A stretch of DNA of 64,000 nucleotides from Sphingomonas endolithica (GCF_025231525.1 NZ_CP103057.1:1133001-1197000); one strand, 5' to 3'; positions 9,319 to 19,165 are shown, counted from the stretch's first letter. Notes: generated by a model not told the origin, from the sequence alone. Numbers and translations are program-made.

Positions 9319-10983
9319 ATGAAAAGATTGCTGCTCGCGCTCACCGCCCTTGTCCTTCCTGTCGCCGCCACCGCGCAGGGGGTCGTCACCTCCGCCGATC
9401 CACGCGCGACGCTCGCCGGGCAGGAGATCCTGCGCCAGGGCGGCAGCGCGGCGGACGCCGCGATGGCGATGATGCTCGCGCTGACCGTGGTCGAGCCACA
9501 ATCGAGCGGGATCGGCGGCGGCGGCTTCCTGGTCCACCACGACGGCACGACCGGGCTGATCGACACGATCGACGGCCGCGAGACGGCGCCCGCCGCCGCC
9601 ACCCCTGCCCGCTTCGTCGGCGCGGACGGCAAGACCCTCAGCTATTATAATGCTTTCCCCGGCGGCAAGTCGGTCGGCGTGCCAGGCAACATGCGGCTGA
9701 TGGCGATGACCTATGCGCGCTGGAGCAAGCTGCCATGGAAGGCCCTGTTCCAGCCGGCGATCAAGCTGGCGGAGAATGGGTACCAGGTCACCCGGCCGAT
9801 GAACGCGGGCATGACGCTGACAGCGCCGTTGTGGAAGAATTTCCCCGACATCGCCAAGCTCTACAGCGACGACGGCAAGCCGCTCGCCATCGGCACGACA
9901 GTCAAGAACCCGAAGCTTGCCCGAATGCTGCGCAGGCTGGCCGATGAAGGTGCCGAGGCATTCTACACCGGCGACAACGCACGCGAGATCATCGCCGCCG
10001 CCACTGGCAGCAAGGTGGCGCCGAGCGACCTGACGCTGGCCGATCTCGCCGCCTACCAGGCCAAGGAGCGGCCGGCGGTATGCGGCCGCTACCGTGTCTA
10101 CCGCATCTGCGGCATGGGTCCGCCCTCTTCCGGTGCGACGACTGTGCTGCAGATCCTGGGCATGCTCGAGCGCTTCGACATGAAGAAGCTCGGCAAGGAT
10201 TCGCCGGTCGCCTGGCATCTGATCGGCGAGGCGATGCAGCTCGCTTACGCCGATCGCGACAGATATCTGGGCGATCGCGACTTCGTGTCCGTGCCGGTCA
10301 GCGGGCTGATCGATCCCGCTTACGTGCGTAGCCGGTCGCGGCTGATCTCGGCCGGGCGGACGCTGACGAAGTACGAACCCGGCACGCCGCAGGGGGCCGA
10401 GCCGCGCACCAACGCGGTGCAGGCCGAAGTGCCCGGCACGACGCACTTCATCGCCATCGACAAGGGCGGCGACATCGTCACCATGACCTCCACCGTGGAA
10501 GGACCGTTCGGTAGCCAGCTGCTTGCCAACGGCTATGTGCTCAACAACGAACTGACCGACTTCACCTTCGCGCCCGAAAAGAACGGCATGCCCGTCGCCA
10601 ACCGGGTCGAGCCTGGCAAGCGCCCGCTATCGTCGATGGCGCCGACGATCGTCTATGATGCCACAGGCAAGCCGATCTTCACGGTCGGCGCCGCCGGCGG
10701 CAAGACTATCATCATGCAGGTCGCCAAGGCATTGATCGCCCATCTCGACTGGAACGAGAGCGCGCGCGACGCGCTCGGCGAGGGCTTGGTGTTCTTCAAC
10801 GCCGACGGCCTCGTCCTCGAACAGGGCACCGCGCGCGAAAGCCTGCTCGCTCCCTTGGAAAAGCTAGGGCACAAGGTCGTCGTCGCGAAACTCGGGCTCA
10901 AGGCCAACGCGGCCGAGCTGACACCATCCGGCTGGGTCGGCGCGGCGGACCCGCGGAGCGTGGGAACGGCGCTGAGCGAGTAG
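9319..10983 (+). CDS. ggt: Gamma-glutamyltransferase (periplasmic)
   Basis: A 554-residue Ntn-hydrolase that cleaves gamma-glutamyl bonds such as that of glutathione. It has a Sec signal peptide (MKRLLLALTALVLPVAATAQ), a large-subunit region with GIGGGGFLVHH, and the autoprocessing site in PGTTHF, where T374 should become the N-terminal nucleophile of the small subunit. The start at ATG 9319 is chosen because the signal peptide begins there; the TTG at 9283 is less likely. It follows pyrD by 43 bp. The substrate is not evident beyond the family activity. Confidence 0.93.
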   Translation: MKRLLLALTALVLPVAATAQGVVTSADPRATLAGQEILRQGGSAADAAMAMMLALTVVEPQSSGIGGGGFLVHHDGTTGLIDTIDGRETAPAAATPARFVGADGKTLSYYNAFPGGKSVGVPGNMRLMAMTYARWSKLPWKALFQPAIKLAENGYQVTRPMNAGMTLTAPLWKNFPDIAKLYSDDGKPLAIGTTVKNPKLARMLRRLADEGAEAFYTGDNAREIIAAATGSKVAPSDLTLADLAAYQAKERPAVCGRYRVYRICGMGPPSSGATTVLQILGMLERFDMKKLGKDSPVAWHLIGEAMQLAYADRDRYLGDRDFVSVPVSGLIDPAYVRSRSRLISAGRTLTKYEPGTPQGAEPRTNAVQAEVPGTTHFIAIDKGGDIVTMTSTVEGPFGSQLLANGYVLNNELTDFTFAPEKNGMPVANRVEPGKRPLSSMAPTIVYDATGKPIFTVGAAGGKTIIMQVAKALIAHLDWNESARDALGEGLVFFNADGLVLEQGTARESLLAPLEKLGHKVVVAKLGLKANAAELTPSGWVGAADPRSVGTALSE

Positions 10984-10992
10984 CATCCAGCG

Positions 10993-11059
10993 CCGTTCGT
11001 CCTGAGCTTGTCGAAGGACGTGCCACGGGCACGCGGTTCGACAAGCTCACCACGAACGG
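10993..11059. repeat. Paired palindromic repeat, family D
   Basis: Left arm CCGTTCGTCCTGAGCTTGTC (from 10993) and right arm ending CACGAACGG (11059) form an inverted pair that places the TTCGACAAGCTC segment opposite GAGCTTGTCGAA. It sits between ggt and the acyl-CoA ligase gene, just before the AGGAGAG ribosome-binding site. It could fold in the mRNA. Confidence 0.75.
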
Positions 11060-11110
11060 GGTAAAAGAGCAGAAAGGCCGCAAAGGCCGCAATCGCTATC
11101 AGGAGAGATC

Positions 11111-12907
11111 ATGGCCAACACGCCACGCGCCCTCGAATATTTCCCCAACCTCGTCTCCATGTTCTTCACGCGCGCGAAGAGCCAGGGCGACAAGCCGTTC
11201 CTGTGGCACAAATCGGGGGACGGCTGGGTGTCGCTCAGCTGGGCCGATGCCGCGACCAAGGTCGCGAGCCTCGCCGCCGGGCTGAAGGCGATCGGCGTGC
11301 AGCGCGGCGACCGCGTGATCCTGGTCAGCGAAAACCGCCCCGAATGGTGCATCAGCGATCTCGCGATCATGGCGGCCGGCTGCGTCACCGTGCCGACCTA
11401 TGTCACCAACACCGAACGCGATCATGCGCACATCATCGAGAATTCGGGTGCGCGCGCGATCATCGTGTCCACCGCCAAGCTCGCGCGCACCCTGCTTCCC
11501 GCCGTGCTGCGCGCATCGGAGCCGAAGATCGTCATCGGCATCGACGAGATCCGCGTCACGCAGGGCCCGACCTTCTACCGCTGGCAGGCGCTGATCGATC
11601 AGCATCCCGCCACCGCCGATGCCTGCGCCGCCGCCGCCGATTTCGGCCGCGATGATCTCGCGTGCATCATCTATACCAGCGGTACCGGCGGTAGCCCACG
11701 CGGCGTGATGCAGCATCACGGCGCGATCCTGCACAATTGCGCCGGCTGCGCCACGGTGATCTCGGAGGATTTCGGCTGGACCGACGAGGTGTTCCTGTCC
11801 TTCCTGCCGCTCAGCCACGCTTACGAACATACCGGCGGACAGCATTTCGCGATCAGCCTGGGCGGGCAGATCTATTATGCCGAAGGGCTGGACAAGCTCG
11901 CGGCCAATATCGAGGAGACGCGCCCGACGATCATGTTCGTCGTGCCGCGCCTGTTCGAGGTGCTGCGTACGCGGATCAGCAAGGCGATCGAGAAGCAGGG
12001 CGGCATGTCCGCTTATATGCTGGGGATCGCACTCGATGTCGGCGCGCGCGAATATGCCGGCACGCTGCGCCTGAGCGATCGCCCCAAGCAGCTCCTTATC
12101 CGCACGATCTTCAAGCCGCGCATCGCCAAGCGCTTCGGCGGGCGGTTGAAGGCGATGGTGTCGGGCGGCGCGCCGCTCAATCCGGAGATCGGCATCTTCT
12201 TCCAGTCGCTCGGCCTCACCTTCCTGCAAGGCTATGGCCAGACCGAAGCGGCCCCGGTCATCTCCTGCAATCGCCCCGCCGCGGGCGTGCGCATGGACGG
12301 GGTCGGCCCGCCGCTGATCAACACCGAGGTGAAGATCGCCGCGGACGGCGAGATCCTGGTGCGCGGCGAACTCGTCATGCACGGTTATTGGCGCAACGAA
12401 GCGGAGACCGCCCGCGTGCTGCAGGACGGTTGGCTGCATACCGGCGACATCGGCGAGATCGATGCCGCCGGGCGCATCAAGATCACCGATCGCAAGAAGG
12501 ACATCATCGTCAACGACAAGGGCGACAATGTCGCGCCGCAAAAGGTCGAAGGCATGCTGACGCTGCGCGACGAGATCGTGCAGGCGATGATCTATGGCGA
12601 CCGCAAGCCGTATATGGTGGCGGTCATCGTGCCCGATCCGGAATGGACGCAGCAATGGTGCGCGAAAAATGGCGACATGTGCGACTTCAAGCGGCTGGCA
12701 GAAAATAGCGAATATCGCACCGCGATCGGCCACGCCGTCGAGCAGGTGAACAAGGATTTGTCGGTAACGGAGCGAATCCGCCGCTTCATCCTGGCGGATT
12801 CCGGCTTCACGATCGAGAATGAGCAGCTGACGCCATCGCTGAAGATCCGGCGTCATGTGCTGAAGGACGTTTACGGCGCGCGGCTGGACGGGTTGTACAA
12901 GGGGTAG
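11111..12907 (+). CDS. AMP-dependent long-chain acyl-CoA synthetase
   Basis: A 598-residue adenylate-forming enzyme of the long-chain fatty acyl-CoA ligase group. Motifs: IIYTSGTGGSPRGVM (P-loop, residues about 183-197), GYGQTEAAPV (about 376-385), HTGDIGEID and the DRKKDIIVNDKG hinge (about 457-468). It activates fatty acids to acyl-AMP and then acyl-CoA in the cytosol. AGGAGAG lies 3 bp before the ATG. It stands alone after the family D repeat; no beta-oxidation genes are adjacent. Confidence 0.92.
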   Translation: MANTPRALEYFPNLVSMFFTRAKSQGDKPFLWHKSGDGWVSLSWADAATKVASLAAGLKAIGVQRGDRVILVSENRPEWCISDLAIMAAGCVTVPTYVTNTERDHAHIIENSGARAIIVSTAKLARTLLPAVLRASEPKIVIGIDEIRVTQGPTFYRWQALIDQHPATADACAAAADFGRDDLACIIYTSGTGGSPRGVMQHHGAILHNCAGCATVISEDFGWTDEVFLSFLPLSHAYEHTGGQHFAISLGGQIYYAEGLDKLAANIEETRPTIMFVVPRLFEVLRTRISKAIEKQGGMSAYMLGIALDVGAREYAGTLRLSDRPKQLLIRTIFKPRIAKRFGGRLKAMVSGGAPLNPEIGIFFQSLGLTFLQGYGQTEAAPVISCNRPAAGVRMDGVGPPLINTEVKIAADGEILVRGELVMHGYWRNEAETARVLQDGWLHTGDIGEIDAAGRIKITDRKKDIIVNDKGDNVAPQKVEGMLTLRDEIVQAMIYGDRKPYMVAVIVPDPEWTQQWCAKNGDMCDFKRLAENSEYRTAIGHAVEQVNKDLSVTERIRRFILADSGFTIENEQLTPSLKIRRHVLKDVYGARLDGLYKG

Positions 12908-12981
12908 GACAACGTTTCCTTAGCCGGTCACCGTAAAACCAGACCGTCCGTGAGCGGCTAAGTCACTGATCGTTGGTGCTT

Positions 12982-13086
12982 CGTTCCCGGCGGAGGCCGG
13001 GGCCCAGGAGGACAGGTCGCCGTGACGACGCGCGCCACTCCTCACACATGTTCCGCTACTGGACCCCGGCCTTCGCCGGGGAGCAG
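12982..13086. repeat. Paired palindromic repeat, family E
   Basis: Left arm 12982-13007 (CGTTCCCGGCGGAGGCCGGG...) and right arm 13059-13086 (CTGGACCCCGGCCTTCGCCG...) are inverted copies about 50 bp apart. It occupies the 255-bp gap between the convergent acyl-CoA ligase gene and the small gene at 13163, in which no other feature is visible. Confidence 0.75.
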
Positions 13087-13162
13087 TGGGGTTTGGGTAT
13101 TGAGATCAAGAGGGCTCCGCCCAAGCAACCAGGGGCGAGCCGCAGCCCGCCCCCAGCCAACA

Positions 13163-13540
13163 TCACTTCTTGCGAGCGCGCTTCGGGTTTGCTGCAGCTT
13201 CGGTGTCTTCCGCTTCGTCCGGCGAATCCTCGCCCGCTTCGGTCAGCGCTTCGCCCAGCGCCTTCAACTTTTCCTGCGACTTGTCGGCCTTGTCGGCGAT
13301 CTTGGTCGTGGCGACGCCCAGGCGATGCAACAAGGAATGGATGCGGTCGGCGTCGGGCTCCGGCTTTTCCAGCTGTTTGCGCAACGATCCCAGGTCGCGC
13401 AGAATGCCCTTGGCACCAGACACATCGACGTCGGCCAGTGCGGCTTCCCAATCCTCGATCATGTCCGCGCCCTTGTCGGGTTTGGTCGCATCAAGACCGC
13501 GATTGATCGCGTTCATCGTTCCGGCGAATTTGACGGCCAT
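13163..13540 (-). CDS. Conserved-looking hypothetical protein, 125 residues
   Basis: A soluble, charged, mostly helical protein with no signal peptide. The middle (GILRDLGSLRKQLEK... KIADKADKSQEKLKALGEAL) looks like amphipathic or coiled-coil helices, and the C-terminal 25 residues are acidic then basic (AEDTEAAANPKRARKK). I do not recognise a family. Codon use is like its neighbours, and it begins with ATG at 13540 and is separated from the M16 peptidase gene by 119 bp on the same strand. A DNA- or envelope-associated helper role would be a guess. Confidence 0.65.
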   Translation of the reverse strand: MAVKFAGTMNAINRGLDATKPDKGADMIEDWEAALADVDVSGAKGILRDLGSLRKQLEKPEPDADRIHSLLHRLGVATTKIADKADKSQEKLKALGEALTEAGEDSPDEAEDTEAAANPKRARKK

Positions 13541-13659
13541 TGTCGATCCCTTCGTTCAGCCCGGTGGCGGGCCCGCATCAAACGAGGATGCCCGCCAGAA
13601 GGTCCGGTACCGCAGGATTCTTTATCGTTTCGAAGCTGTTACGGCTGTGATCGATCCGA

Positions 13660-16629
13660 CTATTTGGCCTTCGGCTTAGCGGCGGGCACGGCAGCAGGCG
13701 TTACTGCCGCACCGGTCGCGGCCGCCGGCAGGATTGCAACTGCCTTGCCGTCCTTGCCGCGCGGCATCACCGCCATCGTCCAGTCCTTCTCCGGACGGAG
13801 GTAGCGCTCCGCCACGGCCTGGATCTGCGGCGCGGTGACCTGAGCGACTTCGCGGAACATGTCGCGCAACGCCTTGATACGCCCCGGATCGTAGCTCGCG
13901 CCCTGCAGCTGGTTGAGCCAGAACTGGTTGCCCGTCGCCTGGCGCAGGATCAGCTCCTTCATCGGCTTCACCGTCCGCTGCAGCTCGTCCTCGCCGATCG
14001 GATGCGCGACCAGATCGGCGGCGATCTCGCGCGACATCTTGAAGAACAGATCGACATTCTGCGGCGCGACCTGCCCGATCGCGAACAGCCGGCCACCGGC
14101 GGTCATCCCGACCGGCCACTGGCTCTGCACGCTCGGCGAATAGCTCGCACCCGCTTCGGACCGCAAGCGATCGAACAGACGGTCGCTGAACACCGCCGCC
14201 AGCACGTCGAGATAATTGCTGTCGGATTCGAGCTCGGTCCCGCCGCCGGTCGGCCAGACGATCACTGCCGCTGCCTGGCTGTCCGGGCCGCCATGCGTCA
14301 GCACGACCGGCGTCGTATTGTGTGCCGGGAACCGCACCGGCGGTGCCGCCATCGTCGGGGCGGCGCGGGGCGGCAGCGTGCCGATCGTCGATGCAACTGC
14401 CTTGATCGCGGCTTCGGCATCGATGTCGCCGAAAATCTGCACCTCGATCGGCCCCTGCGTCAGCAGCGGCTCCCACAAGGCACGGAAGCTTTGCGCGGTG
14501 GTCGCGTTCACCTGATCGCGGGTCGGCGTGCCCCAGCGCGGATCGCCGTCATGCAGCAGCCCTTCCAGATCGCGCGTGATCACGCCGGTCGGCGACGCAT
14601 CGAACCCGGCATAGCCCGCCAGCACCATCGATTTGGCACGCGCGATCGGGTTGGGATCCCAGCCCGGCTGCGCCATCCGCGCCGCCATCAGCCGCAACTG
14701 ATCGGCGAGATCAGTGGGCGAGGTCATCGCGCCATAGACGAACGCATCCTCGTCCACGTCGAAGCCGAGACCGATCCGGCGCCCCGCGGTCAGCTGTTCG
14801 ATGTCGCCCTGCTTCAACGTGCCGATGCCGCCATCGACCAACGCGAGCTCACCCGCCCAGACCGGAGTCGGGCGATCCGCCGGCAGCGCATTGTAGCCGC
14901 CGCCGAAGCGCATGCGCACATAGACGCGGGTCGCCTCGGCCGGGCTGGTGCGCAGCATCAGCCGCACGCCATTCGACAGCACGACTTTCTCGATGTCGAA
15001 GTCGGGCACCTTTTCGCGGCTGACCACCGTTGCCGGCTTGCCGAGCTTGGGCAGCTTGGAGAAATCGACCTTGCCTTGCGCGCTGCGCTTGCCGGCAAGG
15101 CCGGTGACATCGGCCTTCAGCGCCAGCGCCAGCTTGGCCGCCGCGCCCTCGTCGGGCGTCGGCGTGTTGACCAGCACGCGCGTGGCATCGCCGGTGAAGA
15201 TGCGCTTGGTGGACGCGAGCACAGTCGCCGGCGTGAACATCTTCTTGGCGATCGCGTCCTTCAGCACGGCGTAGATCGTCGCCGGCGCGGTCACCGTCTC
15301 GCGGATGTCGACGGCCTGCACCATGTCGTCGGCCTGCGCCGCGCCCGCCTCGGCACGCGAGGTCTCCACGCGGGTGCGCATGATCGTGTCGAAATCGGCC
15401 AGCTCGCGCTGCACCTCGGCGGCGCTGGGCGGTGCCGCCTGCGCGTCCGCGATCACCGCACGCACGTCCTTCAGCGCGGCGGCCCAATCGTCACCGATCG
15501 GCACGATCGACACGGTGGTCATCGTCGCGGAACGCGATTCGTCATCGGTGTTGACGCTCGCCTGCAGGAAGCTGCCACCGGCGCGCGCGCGCGTTTCCAG
15601 GCGGCGGCTGATCACGCGGGCGGCGACCGAATCGACCAGCCGGTTCTGGTTCATCAGAATCGTGTCGTCCTTGTAGAACCATGGCTTGAGCACCGCCATC
15701 GAGACGACCGGCGGCAGAGTCGGCTCGGAGATCACCGCGGTTGCCGGCTGCTTGGGATCGGGCTTGCCGAAATCGGGCTCGGCGGGCTTGGGCCCGGTGC
15801 CCTGCCAACCGGCGAAATTCTTGATCACCAGCCGTTCGAACATCTCGGGGTCGAAATCGCCCGAGATCACCACCACCGCGCGCTCCGGGCGGTACCAGCG
15901 ATCATGGAAGGCGCGCACGCTCTCGGCGGTCGCCGCGTTCAGCATCTCGACCGTGCCGATCGGCGAGCGGTCGGCGAGCGGCTGCCCGGCGAAGAAGGTC
16001 TTCAGCAACGCCTCGGTGTAGCGCACCTGCGGGCCAGGTGCCTCGCGCTGTTCGGCCAGCACCGCCGGTCGCTCGGCGTTGAGCGCGGCGGCGGTGATGT
16101 TGGGCTTGTCGACCATGCCGGCCAGGATCTTCAGGCTCTCGTCGAGCCCTGCCTCGGTCGCGCTCGGCAGATCGAGCTTGTAGGTCGTGCCGGTCGAGGT
16201 GGTCTGAGCGTTGGTATCGGAGCCGAAGGTCGTGCCCATGCGCTGCCAGATGCGCTTGGCCTCGCCGTCCGGCACGAATTCGGATCCGCGGAACGACAAA
16301 TGTTCGATCAGATGCGCATAGCCGCGCTCGCTGTCCTTCTCCATCAGCGACCCGGCGTCCATCCGCACGCGCACCGCGACCTGGCCCGGCGGCACGCCGT
16401 TGCGACGCACGGCGTACCGCACGCCGTTCGGGAGCGTGCCGAAATGCCATTCGGGATCGGGCGTGATGTCACTGCCGACGTACAGCCAGTTCTTGCGATC
16501 GACCTGGACCGGCGCGCTGGCCGCGGCGTTCGGCTGCGGCGCCGCCATCTGGCCACTGGCCGGCAGCGTCAAACCGATGAGCAGGGAGAGAATCAGCGGA
16601 CGGCGCAGAGCGCGCGAAGAGACATGCAT
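13660..16629 (-). CDS. M16 family zinc metallopeptidase, two-module, exported
   Basis: A 989-residue protein with a Sec signal peptide (about residues 1-27) and two M16 modules in one chain, as in pitrilysin-like or PqqL-like proteases. The first module carries the inverted zinc motif HLIEH (residues 106-110; H106 and H110 bind zinc, E109 is catalytic). The second module lacks the motif, as expected for the inactive half. The C-terminus is Ala/Pro/Lys rich (AAKPKAK). It probably degrades peptides in the periplasm. It is divergent from the NifU gene (119 bp between starts). Confidence 0.92.
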   Translation of the reverse strand: MHVSSRALRRPLILSLLIGLTLPASGQMAAPQPNAAASAPVQVDRKNWLYVGSDITPDPEWHFGTLPNGVRYAVRRNGVPPGQVAVRVRMDAGSLMEKDSERGYAHLIEHLSFRGSEFVPDGEAKRIWQRMGTTFGSDTNAQTTSTGTTYKLDLPSATEAGLDESLKILAGMVDKPNITAAALNAERPAVLAEQREAPGPQVRYTEALLKTFFAGQPLADRSPIGTVEMLNAATAESVRAFHDRWYRPERAVVVISGDFDPEMFERLVIKNFAGWQGTGPKPAEPDFGKPDPKQPATAVISEPTLPPVVSMAVLKPWFYKDDTILMNQNRLVDSVAARVISRRLETRARAGGSFLQASVNTDDESRSATMTTVSIVPIGDDWAAALKDVRAVIADAQAAPPSAAEVQRELADFDTIMRTRVETSRAEAGAAQADDMVQAVDIRETVTAPATIYAVLKDAIAKKMFTPATVLASTKRIFTGDATRVLVNTPTPDEGAAAKLALALKADVTGLAGKRSAQGKVDFSKLPKLGKPATVVSREKVPDFDIEKVVLSNGVRLMLRTSPAEATRVYVRMRFGGGYNALPADRPTPVWAGELALVDGGIGTLKQGDIEQLTAGRRIGLGFDVDEDAFVYGAMTSPTDLADQLRLMAARMAQPGWDPNPIARAKSMVLAGYAGFDASPTGVITRDLEGLLHDGDPRWGTPTRDQVNATTAQSFRALWEPLLTQGPIEVQIFGDIDAEAAIKAVASTIGTLPPRAAPTMAAPPVRFPAHNTTPVVLTHGGPDSQAAAVIVWPTGGGTELESDSNYLDVLAAVFSDRLFDRLRSEAGASYSPSVQSQWPVGMTAGGRLFAIGQVAPQNVDLFFKMSREIAADLVAHPIGEDELQRTVKPMKELILRQATGNQFWLNQLQGASYDPGRIKALRDMFREVAQVTAPQIQAVAERYLRPEKDWTMAVMPRGKDGKAVAILPAAATGAAVTPAAVPAAKPKAK

Positions 16630-16748
16630 GTCGCCTCACTATCCTCCTTTCGCTGAACCCGCCAGTAACAGCGGCAAATCTGCATCGCCGCATGGGCAAC
16701 CGTTCGTTTCGCCTTCTCCGACTTGCGCGCGGCGGCGACGCGCGCCAC

Positions 16749-17333
16749 ATGACGATCATGCTGATCGAAACCGAAACCACGCCGAACCCGGCAACGCTGA
16801 AGTTCCTCCCCGGCCGCGCCGTGATGGACGCCGGCACGCGCGACTTCGCGACCCCCGAAGAGGCCGAGGCGAGCCCGCTTGCCGAACAATTGTTCGACCT
16901 GGGCGACGTCACCGGCGTGTTCTTCGGCAGCGACTTCATCTCGGTCACCGCCGCACCGGGCGTCGACTGGTCGTTCCTCAAGGGCGACGTGCTTGCGTTG
17001 CTGCTCGATCATTTCAGCGCCAACATGCCGCTGTTCAAGCCCGGGAACGCCGGCGGCTTCAGCGTACCGGCCGATGACAGCGCCTTTGCCGAGAACCCCG
17101 AGGATGCCGACATCGTCGCGCAGATCAAGGAGTTGATCGATACGCGCGTGCGCCCCGCAGTGGCCAATGACGGCGGCGACATCATCTATCGCGGCTTCGA
17201 CCAGGGCAAGGTGTTCCTGCGCATGCAGGGCGCCTGCGCCGGCTGTCCCTCCTCGACCGCGACGCTCAAGAACGGTATCGAGCAGTTGCTGAAATATTAC
17301 GTGCCGGAAGTGACCGAAGTCCGCGCCGTCTGA
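16749..17333 (+). CDS. NifU family Fe-S carrier (Nfu1/NfuA-like)
   Basis: A 194-residue protein with an N-terminal Nfu_N domain (ETTPNPATLKFLPG, typical of this domain) and a C-terminal NifU domain with the cluster-binding motif CAGC in QGACAGCPSST. Nfu proteins carry Fe4S4 clusters to targets such as lipoate synthase or aconitase. The start is taken as ATG 16749 (MTIMLIETE); ATG 16758 is equally possible. It is 9 kb from the suf operon but fits with it in function. Confidence 0.93.
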   Translation: MTIMLIETETTPNPATLKFLPGRAVMDAGTRDFATPEEAEASPLAEQLFDLGDVTGVFFGSDFISVTAAPGVDWSFLKGDVLALLLDHFSANMPLFKPGNAGGFSVPADDSAFAENPEDADIVAQIKELIDTRVRPAVANDGGDIIYRGFDQGKVFLRMQGACAGCPSSTATLKNGIEQLLKYYVPEVTEVRAV

Positions 17334-17358
17334 TCTCCACTACGCACGAGGTTCTGCC

Positions 17359-17952
17359 ATGACCGAGAAGCTGTCCGACGCGGCGCTCGATACGATCTTC
17401 CGCACCGCGCGCTCGTATAACGGCTATACCGACCAGCCGGTCGAGCAGGCTGAGCTGGAAGCGATCTGGGAATTGATGAAGTGGGGGCCGACATCGGCCA
17501 ACCAATTGCCGGCGCGACTCATCTGGTGCGTCAGCGACGAAGCCAAGCAGAAGCTGGCCGACTGCACCAGTGCCACGAACGCGCCCAAGATCCTGAAGGC
17601 GCCCGTCACGGTGATCGTCGGCATGGACACCAACTTCCACGAATATCTGCCCGAACTGTTCCCGCATACCGATGCCAAGGCATGGTTCGATGGTAATGCC
17701 GAACTGCGCGCTGTCTCCGCGATGCGCAACTCCACGCTGCAGGGTGCCTATCTGATCATCGCCGCCCGCGCGCTGGGGCTTGATACCGGGCCGATGTCCG
17801 GCTTCGACAATGGCAAGGTCGATGCGGCGTTCTTCTCCGATACGCCGTCGGTACGCAGCAACTTCATCTCGACGCTCGGCCATGGCGATCCGGCATCGGT
17901 CCACGACCGCCTGCCCCGTCCGGCGTTCGCGAAGTTCAACACGATCGCTTGA
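17359..17952 (+). CDS. Nitroreductase-family protein, RutE-like malonic semialdehyde reductase
   Basis: A 197-residue flavin reductase of the nitroreductase fold, closest in appearance to RutE/HadB: FRTARSYNGYTDQPV at residues 14-28, KWGPTSANQLPAR with FMN contacts, and GPMSGFDN near residue 155. RutE reduces malonic semialdehyde to 3-hydroxypropionate in uracil breakdown, but no other rut genes are present, so here it may reduce another small aldehyde or nitro compound. It starts 25 bp after the NifU gene and may be cotranscribed with it. Confidence 0.85.
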   Translation: MTEKLSDAALDTIFRTARSYNGYTDQPVEQAELEAIWELMKWGPTSANQLPARLIWCVSDEAKQKLADCTSATNAPKILKAPVTVIVGMDTNFHEYLPELFPHTDAKAWFDGNAELRAVSAMRNSTLQGAYLIIAARALGLDTGPMSGFDNGKVDAAFFSDTPSVRSNFISTLGHGDPASVHDRLPRPAFAKFNTIA

Positions 17953-17971
17953 CCGGCAGCCTCCTCAGATC

Positions 17972-18613
17972 TTGCCGTCCTTACGCACCCTAGTCATCGA
18001 GACGTCGACCGCCGCCTGTTCGGTCGCGCTGCTGGAGCATGGCGCCGTCATCGCCGCGGCGCATGACGTCGTGGGTCGCGGCCATGCCGAGCGGCTGGTG
18101 CCGATGATCGCGGAGCTGCCGGACGGCGGGCGCGCCGGGCGGATCCTGGTCGATTGCGGGCCGGGCAGCTTCACCGGCGTGCGCGTCGGCATCGCCGCGG
18201 CGCGCGGGCTGGCATTCGGCTGGGGGGCGGAAGTGTACGGCTTCTCCTCACTGGCGATCCTGGCCGCCGCGGCATTGCGCGACGATCCCGCGCCACGCGT
18301 CGCGATCGTGCTCGAAGGCGGGCATGGCGAGGTCTTCGTGCAGTCCTTCGATGCCGCACCGCTGCGCGCGACCTGTGCCTTCGCGTCCTTGCAACCCGCC
18401 CCGGCGCTCGCCTTTATCGCCGGCCTGCCCGCCTACGGCAACGGCGTGCATCGGTTGGCGCCGCTCGATTCCGCAGGCACGTTGACCGAGCTGCTGCCCG
18501 ATGCCGCGGCGGCGATCCTGCTGCCACCCGACTTGGCCGAACTCCCCGCCCGCCCGATCTACGGCCGCGCGCCCGACGCGAAGATCCCCGGCGAACGGAA
18601 GGTACCGGCATGA
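17972..18613 (+). CDS. tsaB: tRNA threonylcarbamoyladenosine biosynthesis protein TsaB
   Basis: A 213-residue ASKHA-fold protein. Family features: ETSTAACSVAL at the N-terminus, GHAERLVPMI, and the conserved GPGSFTGVRVGIAAARGLA. TsaB supports TsaD in making t6A on ANN-decoding tRNAs. No ATG precedes the conserved start; the TTG at 17972 (19 bp after the upstream gene) is the best candidate. The gene overlaps rimI by 4 bp (ATGA), the classic tsaB-rimI pairing. Confidence 0.93.
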   Translation: MPSLRTLVIETSTAACSVALLEHGAVIAAAHDVVGRGHAERLVPMIAELPDGGRAGRILVDCGPGSFTGVRVGIAAARGLAFGWGAEVYGFSSLAILAAAALRDDPAPRVAIVLEGGHGEVFVQSFDAAPLRATCAFASLQPAPALAFIAGLPAYGNGVHRLAPLDSAGTLTELLPDAAAAILLPPDLAELPARPIYGRAPDAKIPGERKVPA

Positions 18614-19086
18614 GCCGGCGCCAGACCGTGATCGAGCTCAACACCGGCGGGACGGCCGATCTGGCGGTGGTCGAGGCGCTGATGGCCGACGCCTTCGATC
18701 CCCGCTTCGGCGAGGCGTGGACGCGCGGCCAATGCCTGGGGATCATGGCGCTGCCCGGCGTATGGCTCACCGTTGCGAGCGTCGACAACGAGCCTGCGGG
18801 CTTCGCGCTGTCGCGGATCGTCGTCGACGAGGCCGAATTGCTGCTGCTGGCAACCGCGCCGTCCCATCGCCGGCAAGGCGTCGGCGCGGCGCTGCTGCGC
18901 GCGGTGATCGCCGATGCCCGCGACAAGGCCGCTGCGGCGGTGCATCTCGAGGTCCGCGACGGCAACGAAGCGGTGAAATTGTACCAGCAGGCCGGGTTCG
19001 CCAAGGTCGGCCAGCGCCGCGATTATTACCGCGGCACCGCCGGGCAGGTGTCGGACGCGTTCACCTATCGCCTGGCGCTGTCCTGA
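18610..19086 (+). CDS. rimI: Ribosomal-protein-alanine N-acetyltransferase RimI
   Basis: A 158-residue GNAT acetyltransferase. The acetyl-CoA loop is in LATAPSHRRQGVGAALL (about residues 78-94), and the RimI-like EVRDGNEAVKLYQQAGF is near 116-132. RimI acetylates the N-terminal alanine of ribosomal protein S18. It overlaps tsaB by 4 bp and is followed by a paired repeat and then fur. Confidence 0.93.
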   Translation: MSRRQTVIELNTGGTADLAVVEALMADAFDPRFGEAWTRGQCLGIMALPGVWLTVASVDNEPAGFALSRIVVDEAELLLLATAPSHRRQGVGAALLRAVIADARDKAAAAVHLEVRDGNEAVKLYQQAGFAKVGQRRDYYRGTAGQVSDAFTYRLALS

Positions 19087-19165
19087 CGAGCGCTGGGTGC
19101 ATCTTGAATACGTGAGTGCCGATCTGGCGCCTCATCTGTCCCGTTGGCACTCGATCCTCCTTGCC

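Noticed and set aside
14002..16656. An 884-codon open frame antisense to the M16 peptidase gene
   Set aside because: Composition is Arg/His/Gly/Asp-rich, as expected for the antisense of a GC3-biased gene; the M16 protein has clear motifs. The same reasoning removes the long antisense frames at 11099-12856, 2955-4070, 6286-8013, 9304-10446 and 58076-59254.
16692..16748. An N-terminal extension of the NifU protein
   Set aside because: The extra 19 residues are not typical of the Nfu N-domain, which begins at the ATG at 16749 or 16758.
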